This document shows, in pieces, positions 9,991-43,358 of a stretch of 64,000 nt of DNA. Numbering within the stretch: position 1 is the stretch's first letter; every line of letters starts with the position of its first letter. A program made the translations under genes and the position numbers. Source of the DNA: Dendrophyllia cribrosa (taxonomy: Eukaryota; Cnidaria; Anthozoa; Scleractinia; Dendrophylliidae); contig JAJLRJ010000011.1 of the NCBI GenBank assembly GCA_024195265.1, forward strand, positions 21,838,027-21,902,026, written 5' to 3'. The notes under the pieces are model-generated. The model had not been told where the DNA came from and made no database searches. It saw only the letters and a list, made by a program, of their open reading frames with translations.

Positions 9991-12900
9991 CTGTAAAATA
10001 ATGAAGATCATAATTTTGTTTACTATCTTCTTTTTCAGTTTGAATCAGAAAACGGAAGGACAGATTAAAGTAAGAAAAAGTGAAGGAAGGCGAAGAATTG
10101 TAGTTCCAAGCAGGCTCATATTTGGGGTCACGATAACGATCCTGCGATCGAAGGAAGCCGGTAAGAGCGGCGGGGGCGGAGTGGGGGAATGGGGCAAAAC
10201 ACTTTTCCCCCGCGACGCTGCACTCCATTCACGCCGCTCTCTCACCGGCTCGTCTTCGCGGCTTCGGCTGCCGCACACGAGGCCCCAAATGTGCGCCTTC
10301 TTACGGTGTCGTCTGTCGAGTTTTCGCCTTCTCTTTGCACTTATTGTTTTCAAAGAAAAGAAAACCGCTTCACAAACTGGAAACAAGGCTGCTCCAGCGT
10401 AAAGCAAAAATGTGGCAGGCTGTGAGCACCTTCAGAAGCAAATCTGAGCTAACGCTAGTCTGAAACATATAAATATCGAAATGGCATAATCTCAGGCATT
10501 GAAATTCCTTCGCTATCCTTTCATTTCCCGAGTCAATGTGGTCCACACTACGTGTATTTATTTACAACAACAACAATTTATTGAAGTATTTCCCTATATA
10601 TACCAGGCATTACCTATCTAAAATATTAAAAAAATAAAAGTAAATACATCATTTATGAAAGAGGAAGTATCTGAAGAGAAATTATAATTATTACATTCGT
10701 TTCTGAAATAATTTCTCGTTTCTATAATGCATACATTCAAAAATAAAAGCAGCAAGTGACCTACAGATGGCAGGATCAATGCTATTAAATAAAAAGAAAT
10801 AAAATTTTTGACTTGTTATTAATTCAAGTCCTTGAAGAGGGTATATTTTTCATTAATTTCACTGAAGAATTTTAACCTTAAAATATCATAATGGTTGCAG
10901 GAAAATGGAAAATGAAGTTCATTTTCAATTTCATTTGCCTGACATAGACAACATATTTATATCATCAGTGAATGGATGCTACAGCTTCTCTGCTCTCGAG
11001 CAAGCTCTCCGCCGATCACAAGGGAACGATCCCCACCCCACTCTCCTACGGAGGTGTTTAGAGCGAGAAGACGGTTGCCACTTGGAACTGACGCACGTCC
11101 GAAACCAATCATAGCACGAGTTATATGATTAAAAATATAAATCGAAATGTAAACTAAATAGTTTCACAGTACTTACCTATGCCAAGCTTGGTACATGGCT
11201 CTTCAACCTCAGAAGCGTTGTACAGCTCGGAGCAGCGAGGAAATGAAAAATTTACGTCACTCGGAATAGCAATCATAAAAGCCTCTAGTTGCTGGATAAA
11301 ATTTCCACACTTAGAGAATAACTGGTGACACTCACTGACGCAAAACTGCGTGACGGAGTTGTTGTTTGCGTGACATGGCGGCAAGGTGTAATGACACAGC
11401 ATGGTGGTCAGGGCAACATTACACTCGGGTTGCGTGACAATTGTATCGATGGCCGTGACAACGGACTTAAGAATGCTTTCGACTGACTTCTGTTCTGCAC
11501 TGTGTAGCCTTGGCGACGAGCTCATTGAAGGTAGAGTTGTGGAGAAGATATCTCGGCAAACCTGACCTTCGTAGAGGAAACACGAGCCTGTTGCAGCATT
11601 TTGGATTGAAGAGGAGCTACAAAAACATTCATTGATAAAGAGTGTTCAAGTCAACAACTTTAAAACCACACTTTAACCATACCGTTCAACTGAAACATTT
11701 ACGGGCCGGGGGGGGGGGGGGGGGGGGGGGGTACTTGACAATGTTTTATACGGGGATGCTCCGCCCCGAGGTCCAAACCCTTACCCTTTCATATACCGTT
11801 TTTGACAGAAAAGGTACCCCTTTCATATACCTTTCATTGAAAATGGTACCCCTTTCACATACCTTTCATTGAAAATGGTACCCCTTTCGTATAGCCTTCA
11901 CGTGCGTCTTTTTGATATATTTTGAAAGGCCCTTTTACAATACTTAAATGGCAGTTTTCCCTATCCTTTTTTATGCTTCAACTCGTGTTTTCGCTACCCT
12001 TTCCTATTCTTCGTGAAATTTCCACCCTCTCGTATACTTCAACTCGTGAAATCCCTACCCCTTCATATACTTCAACTCATGAAATCCCGACCCTTTCATA
12101 TACTTCCAGCCTCAAAAATGTACCCCTTTCGGGCGGAGCATCCCCGTATAGCCCATTATAGGGAGTACCCCCCCCGGGTTTACGGGTAGAGTTAAATTTT
12201 AAGAGTTCTGCGATTTCGAGTTCTATCTACAAGCGTTTCTGTTCATTGTATAGATGATATAATATTATAAGCATCGCGGATTAGCATCAATTTTGAATCC
12301 AGTTGAATACCTTACCAATGCAGATTTTTCCCAAAGTTTCTCTGCGTTTTACTTTCCATTTTGGCTTATCTTATCTTAATTAACTTTTGGAAATAAAATT
12401 CCCGGTTAACTTTTAACCCTAACCACCGAGCTCCTGTGAGTCAAAAATCGATTATCTCAAACGCGGTGCAAAATAACTTTCAACGTTTTCGTCCGATTGA
12501 TCTCAAATTTTAGACCTTAACAGAACTTCTCATTACCGAGGAACCTATGATTTCGGTTTTTATTTTAACTGTTGTTTTTGGCGGGAAAATGGCGTCACCA
12601 AATTGCGCCAAAATTTAAATTTCACATTGTGAGATATTTCATTACTCCATCTTGAAGAGCATGTTCCCACGACTTCAAAACCGAAGAGATAACTGAAATA
12701 TCTTAATTGAACCCAAAGATATAATTAATTGAATTTTGAATTTCCCGCCATTTTGATGCTAAAAATAGCACAAATTGAAATTTCAATAAAAAAAAAATTC
12801 ATATGATCCGAGATCAGAAATCCAATTTCGGATTCTCCCAAAAAAAAAACGCAGCCCTAGTTCCACTCTGGGTTGCCATGGTTACCTCCTATTGAAGCAT

Positions 12901-15027
12901 TTCAGGGATGAATCAGTTTCATTTTCGTTCCAACAACAGCCCAGTCCATCGCAGACAGTTTTGTTGACTTGGCCACATGACTCTTTCTGAACTTGCACGG
13001 CTTTCTGGGAACAGTTTATGCCTAAAGAAAAATTAAACAAGCAAAAGAAAAATCTGTTCAAATAAATTAAGAGAGATCAATTGAGGCCCGCACACACGCT
13101 AAACAACAACTTCGTTCCCATGGTCTTCTCCTTCCTGTCGATCCCCTCTCGCTCCATGGGACGGGAAGGAGAAGACCCTGGGAACGAGGTTGTGGAATTA
13201 GGAGCTTATTATGGAATACCATTTACAGGTTTGATTTTTTTACATCATAGATTGTACAGGTCATATTCTATTTCATGATTTCACTTCTGCAAAATTTCAC
13301 GCAACAATTTTCAGGAGGGATTCCGGTTAGTGTTAATTGCACAGTATACCCAGGTTTTTATCAACTGAACAATTTCATTTCACTTTTTTTTACATTTATT
13401 TGTTTACTCCAGACCTTTACAGAGGTAACATGTATTAATTAAACGTGCTGAACAGGACTTCAATTGTCACATAAACAATTTCAAATTCGAGTTTATCCCT
13501 CACCTCAGTCACATTAAAAGGGTTGCACGAGAAAAAAAATACGTACGTGTACAGAAAAAAAATTAATTATAAAGAACTGACTAAAAAAAGCAAAAGCCAG
13601 CGAAACCGAAATACCCTTCGACTCTACACTTTTTTTGTTATCTTTATTCATTCAGTAAAACTGTATATTTTGGCTTTTTGAATTTTTGTGATGCTACCGG
13701 GTCCGCGTCCGGGGGCTCGACAGGGGGTGTAAACTGCATTGTGCATCGGGTTTCTGTTATTTGGACCCTCAAGAGGAAGGGGGGGGGGGGGGGGGGGGAA
13801 TTCCCAGACCATGGGGTCAGTCCGAGAATCGCACACTGGCATTCGCGCTTGAGCCCCCTTGACTTCAGGAGCCCATAACTCTGTCTCTTCCAGAAGCTTT
13901 CAGAGAAAAGAAGCTACTGTCATGCAGTGTCGCTTGAATTAAGTATCGATGTTTTGCGTTCAGTGAGCCGCCATTTATTCACGTTGACATCATTTCACCA
14001 AAAACATCCCCTTCCCACTCCCCAAGTACGCTAATTCTCTCCGCTCCCACCCTATACACTCTGCCTTACAAAAGCAAGGCTTCCACCCTACCCGTCTTGT
14101 GAGGTCTTTAGTAAACTACATCCTGAGTTAAAATCTAATAAAAGACTCTTTGCGTTGTACGTGAATTACTGACTTTTGAAAGTCAGTGCTTTCTTGTAAA
14201 AATAATACGTGCAGTGTAGATCTTTATACAAAAGGCCTGGAGTACTATAAAATCGGTCTACAAAAACAAAACGTGTTATTTTTGTGGGTGACAAAAATCT
14301 GAATTATTCCCGTTTCACGCCTCATTTCGGATCTCCTGTTCCGTATTCAATCATCACGCGTTATTAATTTCGCTTACACTAAACATGCTTCGTTCAGCAG
14401 AATGTCTAGGAAAGCTACAGCCTGCACGCAAGCTAAGAGCAAGCAATTTATTTAAAGATCTTGTCAATTTTAACAAAAATGTAACTTACTTCACTTTTGT
14501 AAACGAATATAATAAGAAATATTCTGATCTGATTAAAGATATCGGAGTTTTTTATATTATAGCTTAAATTGCGGAAGTTATTTTCGAGTAAAAGACGTAT
14601 TTACGCTCCCGGTAGGTCTCACTGGTCGGATATGATATTTATCTGGCACGGCAAAACAAGATAAATCATGTATAAAACCCTGCCTTTTAAAAGCTGTGTC
14701 AAAGCGAAATCGAGATATAGAGTTAACATAGTCGAAATACTGTATTCGCGATAAACATATTGGGGAATAGCACATCGTATCCTCTGTAAATATATACTCA
14801 GTAATTAGGATTGAACTGATCAATAAAAATCACGTTGACTGTATGCGAAGTTTTCTTATCTAGGGGCGTAGTATAATACACTTGGAATTACCTTTAATCA
14901 TATGATCAAACTACATACCTTCTTCACTTTCTACAACCGCAAACTGGACGACGAACGCAGCGGAAAACGTTAAATAAAACATTACTGACACGGGTTGAAA
15001 CATCGTGGCGTCGAATAGAAACCTCAT
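9919..15027 (-). CDS. trefoil + Frizzled-CRD receptor-like gene (RTK-2), paralogue of RTK-1, no kinase found
   Basis: Four exons join in phase on the minus strand: 14919-15027, 12886-13021, 11177-11616 and 9919-9990. They encode a hydrophobic leader, a six-cysteine trefoil domain, a ten-cysteine Frizzled-type CRD and a short Ser/Pro/Thr stalk. Order and intron phases (1, 2, 1) match the extracellular part of RTK-1, so it is very probably a cell-surface receptor of the same family. The last exon ends at a donor in phase 1, so the gene must continue to the left. I found no transmembrane or kinase exon between 9918 and the next signal-peptide exon at 2948. It may be truncated, may end in an unrecognised short exon, or may splice beyond it. 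The long introns are full of repeats. Confidence 0.75.
10119..10300. repeat. degenerate fold-back in RTK-2 intron 3
   Basis: ATTTGGGG ... GCCGGTAAGAGCGGCG on the left is met by the inverted CGCCGCTCTCTCACCGGC ... CCCCAAAT on the right, with mismatches and a G-rich loop. Long overlapping frames on both strands here are by-products of GC-rich palindromic sequence. Confidence 0.5.
10562..10860 (-). repeat. retroposon-tail-like dispersed repeat, copy 2
   Basis: Same family and orientation as 8978-9260 (ACAACAACAATTTATTGAAG start, AATAAAAGCAGCAAGTGACC block). It lies inside RTK-2 intron 3. Confidence 0.55.
11177..11616 (-). CDS. RTK-2 exon 3: Frizzled-like cysteine-rich domain
   Basis: A 440-base exon, phase 2 to phase 1, with acceptor tttgtag and donor ATAG|gtaagt. 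The peptide has ten cysteines in Fz-CRD order: CFLYEGQVC, then EC, MLCHYTLPPC, FCVSEC, KC, FPRC and PC. The CxxYxGxxC start and the LPPC motif match RTK-1 (CEVYRGEVC, LCQYFLPPC) and define the Fz fold, which in known families binds Wnts or lipids. Ligand binding here is inference. Confidence 0.85.
11706..12178 (-). repeat. poly-G-tipped 'tatatgaaagggtaggg' repeat, copy 2
   Basis: Inverted relative to 6866-7275. A 24-G run (11708-11731) adjoins GTACTTGACAATG, and the far end carries CCCATTATAGGGAGTACC. Several CTACCCTTTCATATAC-like internal units are present. It lies in RTK-2 intron 2. Confidence 0.75.
12179..12880. other. intron 2 of RTK-2, no further feature
   Basis: AT-rich sequence with no fold-back or coding signal that I can recognise. 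Confidence 0.4.
12886..13021 (-). CDS. RTK-2 exon 2: trefoil (P-type) domain
   Basis: Acceptor ctttag and donor AG|gtaac enclose 136 bases, phase 1 to phase 2. The peptide has six cysteines in trefoil order, with the hallmark CDGLGCCWNE and a final cysteine 11 residues later. The spacing between cysteines 2 and 3 is 7 residues, shorter than the 9 in RTK-1, so the first loop is contracted. Trefoil domains are compact extracellular modules with three disulphides. Confidence 0.75.
13103..13194. repeat. short fold-back of the GTTCCCAGGGTCT family
   Basis: CAACTTCGTTCCCATGGTCT ... and its inverse ... AGACCCTGGGAACGAGGTTG flank a 25-base loop. The same termini appear inside 15641-15890. Confidence 0.6.
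14919..15027 (-). CDS. RTK-2 exon 1: signal peptide
   Basis: ATG at 15027 opens 36 codons. A second in-frame ATG at 15003 would give a tighter leader (MFQPVSVMFYLTFSAAFVV). The hydrophobic core is followed by VVESEE and a donor GAAG|gtatgt in phase 1. Either start yields a plausible signal peptide; the inner one resembles a classic leader more closely. Confidence 0.7.
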
Positions 15028-15640
15028 CGCTATAAAAACTCGCAAACATGAATACCCCAATAGTTTCTCTTCTCGAGAAGGCGAAACTCGGTGTTTTGAC
15101 AGCTTTATGCGGCCTCGAAAACGAAAAACAATTAAGTCGTCGTTACGATAATATATTCATAAAGAGAATTCAAAGCCAGTGATGCCTGGAAAAAGGCGCA
15201 GCAGGAAGCGAATTTAATTTCAAGTATTGTAAGCTTGTTAAATATAAACCCTAAGTTTGCTATTACGAAAATTTACTTGTTATGATTTTATTGAAAACAT
15301 TTTATCCAGATATTTTGATTTTTCGTTAATTGTACCACTGAACGAGACGGAAGCCTCAATACGCCACGAGCATAGTAATCTATTAGTACCTCGTGTGTGT
15401 GGACCTTCTTTATCTCTTTGCTTAAATTTTAACAACGACTTTTATTCATGTCATTTGTTTAGTCCGGTGGTTGTATAAAAGAGCATGATAAAGTGGATAA
15501 ATCTGTACCGGAATAGCGGATAAAATAACACCGTGGACAGCAGGGAGGGATAGTGGTTTATTGAGATTGTTCGCGGTTTGACTGGTAGGATGAAGGAGAA
15601 TCGTTTGAATCGTTCGCGCGTAGCCTACATAACAGACGTT

Positions 15641-15890
15641 ATTGGGGGCGCTCAAGCGAGTTTTGCGGCGCGAGCGCGAAGCGCGAGACACGCACGGGGA
15701 GAGAAAAGAAGTTATGTTTTTCTTTCCCCTCCCCAACCCCGTTCCCAGGGTCTCTCTTCTTCACTCCTTCCAGGGGGCGGGAAGAAGAGAGACCCTGGGA
15801 ACGAGGTTGTCCCCCCCCCCCCCCCCCCCCCACCCGTGCGTGTCTCGCGCTTCGCGCTCGCGCCCCAAAACCCGCTTGAGCGCCCCCAAT
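15641..15890. repeat. fold-back MITE with ~60-bp arms and a nested second palindrome
   Basis: ATTGGGGGCGCTCAAGCGAG and the following 40 bases recur inverted at the right end (GCGCGAAGCGCGAGACACGC included). Inside lies a second inverted pair, GTTCCCAGGGTCTCTCTTCT and its inverse, followed by a 21-C run (15811-15831). This is two palindromes, one inside the other. Confidence 0.75.
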
Positions 15891-15892
15891 AA

Positions 15893-17201
15893 GGGACGGA
15901 CCATTAGAAAAGTGATGGGGGGGGGGGGGGGGGGGGGGGTGGGGAAAAAACCAAAAAAAAATTCGTGCAAGGGAAAATGCCAGGAAAAAAATTCGTGCAA
16001 AGTTCAAGGCAAAGAAAAAAAATTCATGCAGAAGAAGTCCTATTGTAGTTGTTATTTAATATATTGTTATTATTGTTGTTATTATTGTTATATTGTTGTT
16101 ATTTAATATATAAAAGCTGCCAAAGTGCCTATTGAAAATAGCGCTCTTGGCGTTTCAAAAATTCAAAACATTCTTGGGGCCTTCCTATACTATTATTTAT
16201 AAATAGTATTATAAAGGTGACAGGCCAAACACGACTCCCGCTAGTCGCAAAATGTATAAAGAAGCCTTTAGAAATACTTTCCCAAGAATGTCTACGAGAT
16301 ATTTGTTCCCTTTAGATCACCAATATAGAATTGTGACTAGTCACTATTATCTCTGTCTCAGTTTTGCATGCTCGATATGTATTGTATGACTCTGATGATC
16401 TTTGGGATGCTGTGTAGCCATTTATGGAATTATTGTTTCTCTATGCCTTCGTTATGCTAGCTCTCTTGGCATATGTTAGGGCTTCTTTGGCTAACTTTTG
16501 TTGCAAGATATGTAGTGATCGGCTGCAGTTTTTGTTATTGTTATGAATATGCTAGGATCAGTCAATCTCTCAGCCCGTGCAGGGGCGTAGCTACCTGTAC
16601 GCACGTACGCACGTGCGTACCTAAAAAAGTCGGGAAAAAAGAAAGATTTGGGACTTGAGGGTGGGGGAGGAGGTACGGGGAGTGTTTGGAAATTTATTGT
16701 GCGTACCTCTGAAAAAATCCTGGCTACGCCCCCGCCGGGATTTAGTGTCAAAGTCTGCGGTGTGCAAGAATTGTGAGAAAGTGGATCTTTATCACGGATG
16801 TAGGCGTCTAAGATCAAAGTCTGAAGCTGCCGTGTCTCTATTGGAATCATGACTTCTTGCAGTTTATGTTTTACAGTGGCGGATCCAGGGGGAGGGTCGG
16901 GGGGGTCCGGACCCCCCCCCCCCCCCCCCCCCTTTCAGACCTGTGTTTCCCATGTGGTTCATAAAAATAATAGAATAAAATTGTTTTATACGTAGTTGTT
17001 TCGCCTCCACCAATTGACTGATTGTCAATTTTTTGACTTATTAAATGAAAAACAAAGCAATATTTATCTGAAAAAAAAAATTCGTGCAGAGGGTTTCACC
17101 TGCAAAAAAAAATCCTGCACAAGCAATGGGCGAAAAAAAAATCGTGCAAGCTGAAAGTCCCCCACCCCCCCTCCCCCATCACTTTTCTAATGGTCCGTCC
17201 C
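15893..17201. mobile_element. Harbinger-like MITE or composite, 1.31 kb, TSD TAA
   Basis: Termini GGGACGGACCATTAGAAAAG and the exact inverse at 17182-17201 are flanked by TAA on both sides (15890-15892, 17202-17204). Just inside each end are G/C homopolymers and AAAAAATTCGTGCA repeats in opposite orientation. The centre carries further inserts: a GGGGCGTAGCTAC-ended repeat near 16571-16735 and a C run at 16912-16932. A related right end with TAA lies at 49500-49515. Confidence 0.65.
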
Positions 17202-17515
17202 TAACGCCTGTTATGCAGGCTATTCGCGCGTGGAACACGTTCCGGGGGGGGGGGTTCCAACCTCGTTCCAATACCAGCCGTGTGCTCTCTTCAGCTGATA
17301 ACGTAACTGAAGTGAAAGGACCCTGGGAATTAGGGGGTACTCCCCTAAGTAAGCTGTATAGGTCTGTGCCGCGCGGGATAGGGTATGGCTTTTGTGGTGC
17401 TCAGTCCCTGGCCTAAATAGGGTATGGTATTTTGGTATTGTGATCCTTGTACAGAGTTCCGAGTCTGAATGGCGTATTATTAACTTAGCTTCGTCTATTA
17501 TGGTTATGGTTATTA

Positions 17516-19023
17516 TTATGGTAAATGGAAACTTTTTTTTGACTTTGAATTACAAGAGTATGGAGGACCTGACATTTTCAAAGGAAACCTTAATAAAAGT
17601 GATCTGTCTCGGTATATTAAAGTATCTGACGCCTTTACGTCTGAAATTTTGCAAATATGGTCAGAAATTAGTTTTGACGATAGCGTAAAATCTGTAAAAC
17701 ATTTTTTTTCGCTGAACCCCTGGCACAATTCTCTTATAAGGGTGGGGAATAAGCCAATATACTATAAATCATGGTCCGCTAAAGGAATAAAAACAGTTGG
17801 ACATCTTATGAAAGATGAGAACAGTTTTTTATCTTTCTCTAACTTTAAAGACCGCTTTGACATCAAAACAAACTTTCTTGTCTTTCAAGGTGTTGTATCT
17901 GCTATAAAAGCCCTTAGAAGAGACAAAGAAGACCAATTTGTAAATAACATAAACTATGTTAGTTTTGCCGATAATTTTATAAAAGCTAACAAATCTAACA
18001 GAATAGCTTACGAGAAACTTGTCAGCTTAAAACAGAGTTGCCCCAGTAAAAGCCAAAATAAGTGGATTATTGACTGCAATTTACAATGCACTGATCTTAT
18101 TAACTGGCAGGCTGTTTACAAACTACCTTTTCGCTGTACAAAAATATCCAAATTAATTATTTTTCAGTTTAAACTGCTTCATCGAAGACTAGCAACAAAT
18201 GACTTTTTAAATAAAATTGGAATCAGGAATAATGATATTTGCACTTTCTGTAGTGGAGAGAAAGAAACACTAATTCGTTTATTTTGGTACTGTAACGAAA
18301 CGTCACTTTTCTGGCAGGGTTTTGGAAAATGGTTCTATGAAAAGTGTTCAACGACAATTTATCCTTGGCTATAATACTAGGTCTGAGAACAGATATTCTT
18401 TCTCACACACAACAATATTTCTACTTTCTTGTTGCCAGATATTTTATCTGGACTTGTAAAATGCAAGAGAAAATCCCAAACATAGAAGGGTTTCCAAGTT
18501 TTCTGACATCGTTCAGCGGTTTTTGAAAAAATAAACAAATAAACAAACCTCTTCAAATCCTTAAATCCTTCATTGTAAAAGCAAGGTTTTTTTATGAGCT
18601 TTAAAAGAAAAGACGAGTGGAACACTACAACTGGTCCTTTAAAATAAATTATTTAAGCTGACGATGTACAAGTAATGTAACCAGTGTCGTATTGTAAAAA
18701 GTGTAAGTACTGCATTATAAGTAGTGTGAGTATTGTATTGAGCGTATTGTATATAAGTAGAGTATTGCATTGTAAGTAGTGTGAGGATTGTATTGTACGT
18801 GTTGTAAATAGAGTATCATATTGTAAGTAATGTATTCCTAAGCATTGCATTGTAAGTAGCGTAAATATTATATTATAATAAAAAAAAAAACCCTCATGGG
18901 TATAGAACATAAAAAAAAAAAGTATGGTACTGTAATTAATCGTAAGTAATGGAATGTAACATGTATTGTAAGTTAGTAATGTATGTGTTGAAATAAACGA
19001 GTATTTATGAAAAAAAAAAAAAA
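17516..19023 (+). mobile_element. 5'-truncated LINE retrotransposon (L1/Tx1-like ORF2 C-terminus)
   Basis: A continuous frame from about 17516 to 18374 resembles the C-terminal part of LINE ORF2 downstream of the reverse-transcriptase core. Visible landmarks are FQFKLLHRRLATNDFL, a zinc-knuckle-like CTFCSGEKETLIRLFWYC and FW. The frame shifts near 18340 and continues in another frame to about 18526. The 3' part has GTATTGTAAGTAG-type degenerate repeats, an AATAAA at about 18991 and a 15-A tract ending near 19023. It lies between RTK-1 and RTK-2. It is a dead fragment with no endonuclease or RT core. Confidence 0.7.
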
Positions 19024-19046
19024 ACTAAGCTTCGTCTATATTCTAT

Positions 19047-19468
19047 GCCCCGGGGGTGGGGAGGGGGTACATTTTTGGCCGGGGGTGTGCCGCTGGAACT
19101 CTGAGACCCTTAACCTATACTAGACCATTTTAGCTGCATTTTGCAACCCTATTCTAGACTAAACACCGAAAAACCCTACCCTATCCTAGACCTATTCCAG
19201 ACTCGCTATTTCCCAGCTTTCTTTGTTATTAGTTACTGACAGGGGTCAGTAAAAATGCCGGCCGTACCGATTTTTAAATGCCATTTGCCAGTAAAACTTA
19301 TTTAGAGTAAATTCTTCACGCAACTGATCAGTTTCGCAGAAAATGATACCCTATTCTAGACCAAAAATCACTGATTCCTATACCCTATCCCAGACTAAAC
19401 TGCCCGGAAAAACATACCCATCACAGCGGCACATACATATATAGCTCATACATGGGAGTACCCCCGGG
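19047..19468 (-). repeat. 'tctagaataggg' dispersed repeat, copy 1
   Basis: Contains CCCTATTCTAGACTAAAC and similar degenerate words, with CCGCTGGAACTCTGAGACCC at one end and GGGAGTACCCCCGGGG at the other. The same order occurs inverted at 27606-28065. Non-coding. Confidence 0.7.
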
Positions 19469-19670
19469 GATTCTATGCTTGATTCTATCTTCCTCTGTAC
19501 AGAAAATAAATAAACTACCTGCTCATGCAATAGACCTCTTTCGCTTGTATGTTTGTTTTCCTAATGTAGGTCATGTGATGTTCTCAAGGGAATTTGTCCT
19601 TTGTCTTTTCATAAATTATGCATACATTGCACATTAAAAAAAATTAAAAGAAACAGTTCTCTAGGGTAAC

Positions 19671-19695
19671 ATCACATCACATCACATCACATCAT

Positions 19696-19731
<36 letters not shown>
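19671..19731. repeat. (ATCAC)n/(ATC)n microsatellite
   Basis: Five-base ATCAC units change into 14 or so ATC units. The following sequence (CTTTTATTTGTACACGGG...) looks like a retroposon 3' end read from the tail, so the microsatellite may be its degraded tail. Confidence 0.85.
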
Positions 19732-19732
<1 letters not shown>

Positions 19733-20400
19733 CTTTTATTTGTACACGGGTAAACATCAGACTAATACACAAGATAAGGCTAAATACATATTCATAGACA
19801 AATTACATTTACATTTTTAATTTTTTTGCTTGCTTGTTACATTTAGGTCAATTTATGTATTCTTACAAATTTACTTATCTGCCTTAATAGTTTAATCAGA
19901 TTATATACCGATACTATACTGTTTTAATTTATTCTGTCGTAGAACAAAAAATTATCGATGAAACTGTTTTCCGCATACTAGGACCACTAACTTGCAGGAT
20001 TGTTCACTCGAAAGCGTTTGGAAATAATCGCTCGGCTCTTCGGAATCTCCGTGCATCTTCGCATCATCTCCGTGCATCTCCGTGCATCTCCGTGAATCTT
20101 CGGGCAATTTCCGTACAACTGACTGGAAAGGGACATATAGCAGTCTAGCAAACTTTTAATATAAAAGTTATTTGATGTCGTGTAAAGGCACTTACACAGA
20201 AAAGAAAACCCAGCCCCATCTAATCTATATTCTTAAAATCTAAAATTCCAACTCAAAATGAGTTTTCAAAATTATTTTAATTGTCCTTAATTATCCACAC
20301 CCTCGACCCTTCTAAGACAGCTAACTTCCGGTTCACGACAGGCAGTCAGATTCTGACTTCCGGTTTCACAGTTGGCACAAAAACAAAAAAGGGAAAAGGA

Positions 20401-20464
20401 GGAATGGGGAATGGGGAATGGGGAATGGGGAATGGGGAATGGGGAATGGAGAATGGAGAATGGA
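20401..20464 (+). repeat. GGGGAAT heptamer tandem repeat
   Basis: About nine units of GGGGAAT/GGAGAAT. It lies 340 bases beyond the RTK-1 stop codon. Confidence 0.9.
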
Positions 20465-20807
20465 TTGAGACCAACCTCGTTCCCAGTCTTTTCAACATGG
20501 CGATAAGATAAGTCCCTGGCAAAATGCAGAGCATTCGACCAAATCTCCAAATATCTTTGTTATTTTAAATAATTCCAAATGGCGATATATAATTTCGTAG
20601 CTATTGGGAAATTTCAACGTCACGTGATCTGCAATTTGTCAGGGTCTCTCCTCACTGCCATTATGAAAACTGTGAAATTTTGAAAGCGGACAAGGTCCCT
20701 GGTTCGAGGTTGTGTGAAGTCCATGGGAGCGAGATCGGACTGAAACGGACATCGTCAGGGTAAAATTCACAGATATCGACTCTAAGCTTTGTAGGATACG
20801 CCTCGCT

Positions 20808-41881
<21,074 letters not shown>

Positions 41882-41883
41882 CA

Positions 41884-41889
41884 CATTGC
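41884..41889 (-). promoter_or_regulatory. possible start-stop upstream ORF at the RTK-1 start
   Basis: On the minus strand the bases read ATGTGATGG. An ATG is followed at once by TGA, whose A is the first base of the RTK-1 start codon. If the 5' UTR covers it, this minimal uORF could reduce or gate translation. Transcript start is unknown. Confidence 0.35.
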
Positions 41890-42310
41890 AAGAAAACTCA
41901 CTTCCCGGCACATGGAAATTAAAAGACGCGATCTGACGGCACGGAGCTGCGGAGGTCGAAAAGTCGATTGAGCAGTTAGCTCCTATTTCGGAAAGGTTAA
42001 TCATTGATGTCTTTTTAACAAGTAAGTGCATCTTTTCGCGGTTTACCTTGCACGCGTTGATGACAGACAGGGTTATGACTTTGACACAGAAACTAGAAAA
42101 TTCGTAACAAAAATGCTTTATTTTTCTACTTTGTTTTGCTGATCTGAAGCGACTTTTTTCTCTGATCAGGAAAATATATAAATTGCTTAGACAGAAATAA
42201 TACACCATGGAACAGTCAATCTACCAATCCGTATATTTTCGCCGACGTGACCACTAATTACGACATACGGTAACCGCACGATACGCTCCTACTCACAGCT
42301 GGAACTTTAG

Positions 42311-42470
42311 CCTGTTCCAGGCGTTCAGATAGTGGGGAAAACGCAAATAGTTGGAGAAGGCGCGAAGAAAAGCAAGCATTTTTCGTCTCCCCGCATTTTT
42401 TTCGCTCGCTTTTCTTCGCGCCTTCCCCAACTATTCGCACTTTCCCCGCCATCTGAACGCCTGGAACAGG
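42311..42470. repeat. fold-back element, 160 bp
   Basis: CCTGTTCCAGGCGTTCAGAT, then GCGAATAGTTGG-like and GAAGGCGCGAAGAAAAGC, recurs inverted on the right with few changes around a loop of about 20 bases. It lies about 430 bp upstream of the RTK-1 start codon. Confidence 0.8.
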
Positions 42471-42814
42471 CTCCTGGAACTTCGGTCGCCTACGGGTGGT
42501 CAACATTTGCGTCTGCTTTCCTTTTCTGCTTTCTCAGGTTGCCTGTTGCTTATTAACCTGCATGCATAACAGGCGTTTGCTGGCCGGTACTGGGTTATAA
42601 AGGAAATCAGAGAGCAGGGGGGAGAGGAGGGGAGAGGGGGTGGAGGGGAGAGGGGGTGGAGGGGAGAGGGAGTTGGGTGGGGGGGGGGGGGGTGTTAATT
42701 TAATACTTAGGTGTGTGCGCGAAGACCCTTTTATTTAAAGGGTAAAAGGACGCCGAAAATTGTACATGGAAAGTTTAGCGTCAAACATAGAATATTAGAC
42801 TAAGCCTAGTTTCA

Positions 42815-43358
42815 TTGTTTATGTTTATGTTTATTTTTTCCCACAAATTTGTATAACATAATAAGTAAATATTACAATTTACATGGTAGTTGGGAGGAAG
42901 ACTAAAGAAACCCTAAACGGGCTTGTACAAACTAGTCCCCCTTAGATACAACTTACCGATTATTTAAAGCTAAGTTAATCAGGATATCAGGTCTGGTGTA
43001 CAAATAACAGTTATAATTAAAAGTGCAGATAAAATTATGCAGGTTAACGCCCATAGAGGAGTTCTGTTCCATATATCAACTATCTTACTTCTGAAAGAGT
43101 ATTTTCCATGGTTAGTTCGGTTAAAAAACTTATGTAGATGTTTTGAGTTCCTGGTATTATAACCATGGACTTGAGTGTTTTAACCATGGACTTACAAATC
43201 TGCAAGGGCCAACGGACAATGCAAAAGCGTCGGATCCTGGTGGATCTAGTCAGCAATACGGATATAAATACGAAAGAACTAATAAAGCAAGGCTGACTGT
43301 ACAACTGGGATCATAATATTCTTTCCAATATTTTGTCAGGCACGGCCTGACTTCTCAC
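42815..43358 (-). repeat. probable retroposon 3' tail inserted in a dispersed repeat
   Basis: Starts with (TTTATG)n, which reads as an A-rich microsatellite tail on the minus strand. The flanks (CTAGTTTCATTG and CGCCATCACAACAATATC) are almost joined in the related sequence at 59145-59180, so about 545 bp was inserted here. Confidence 0.5.

Noticed and set aside
10001..10407. Frames over 100 codons on both strands
   Set aside because: Overlap on a GC-rich fold-back in an RTK-2 intron; no domain or conserved motif. Only the 72-base stalk exon at 9919-9990 has splice and phase support.
15578..16106. Overlapping frames on both strands with poly-Pro/poly-Gly
   Set aside because: Produced by G/C homopolymers and palindromic GC-rich repeats.
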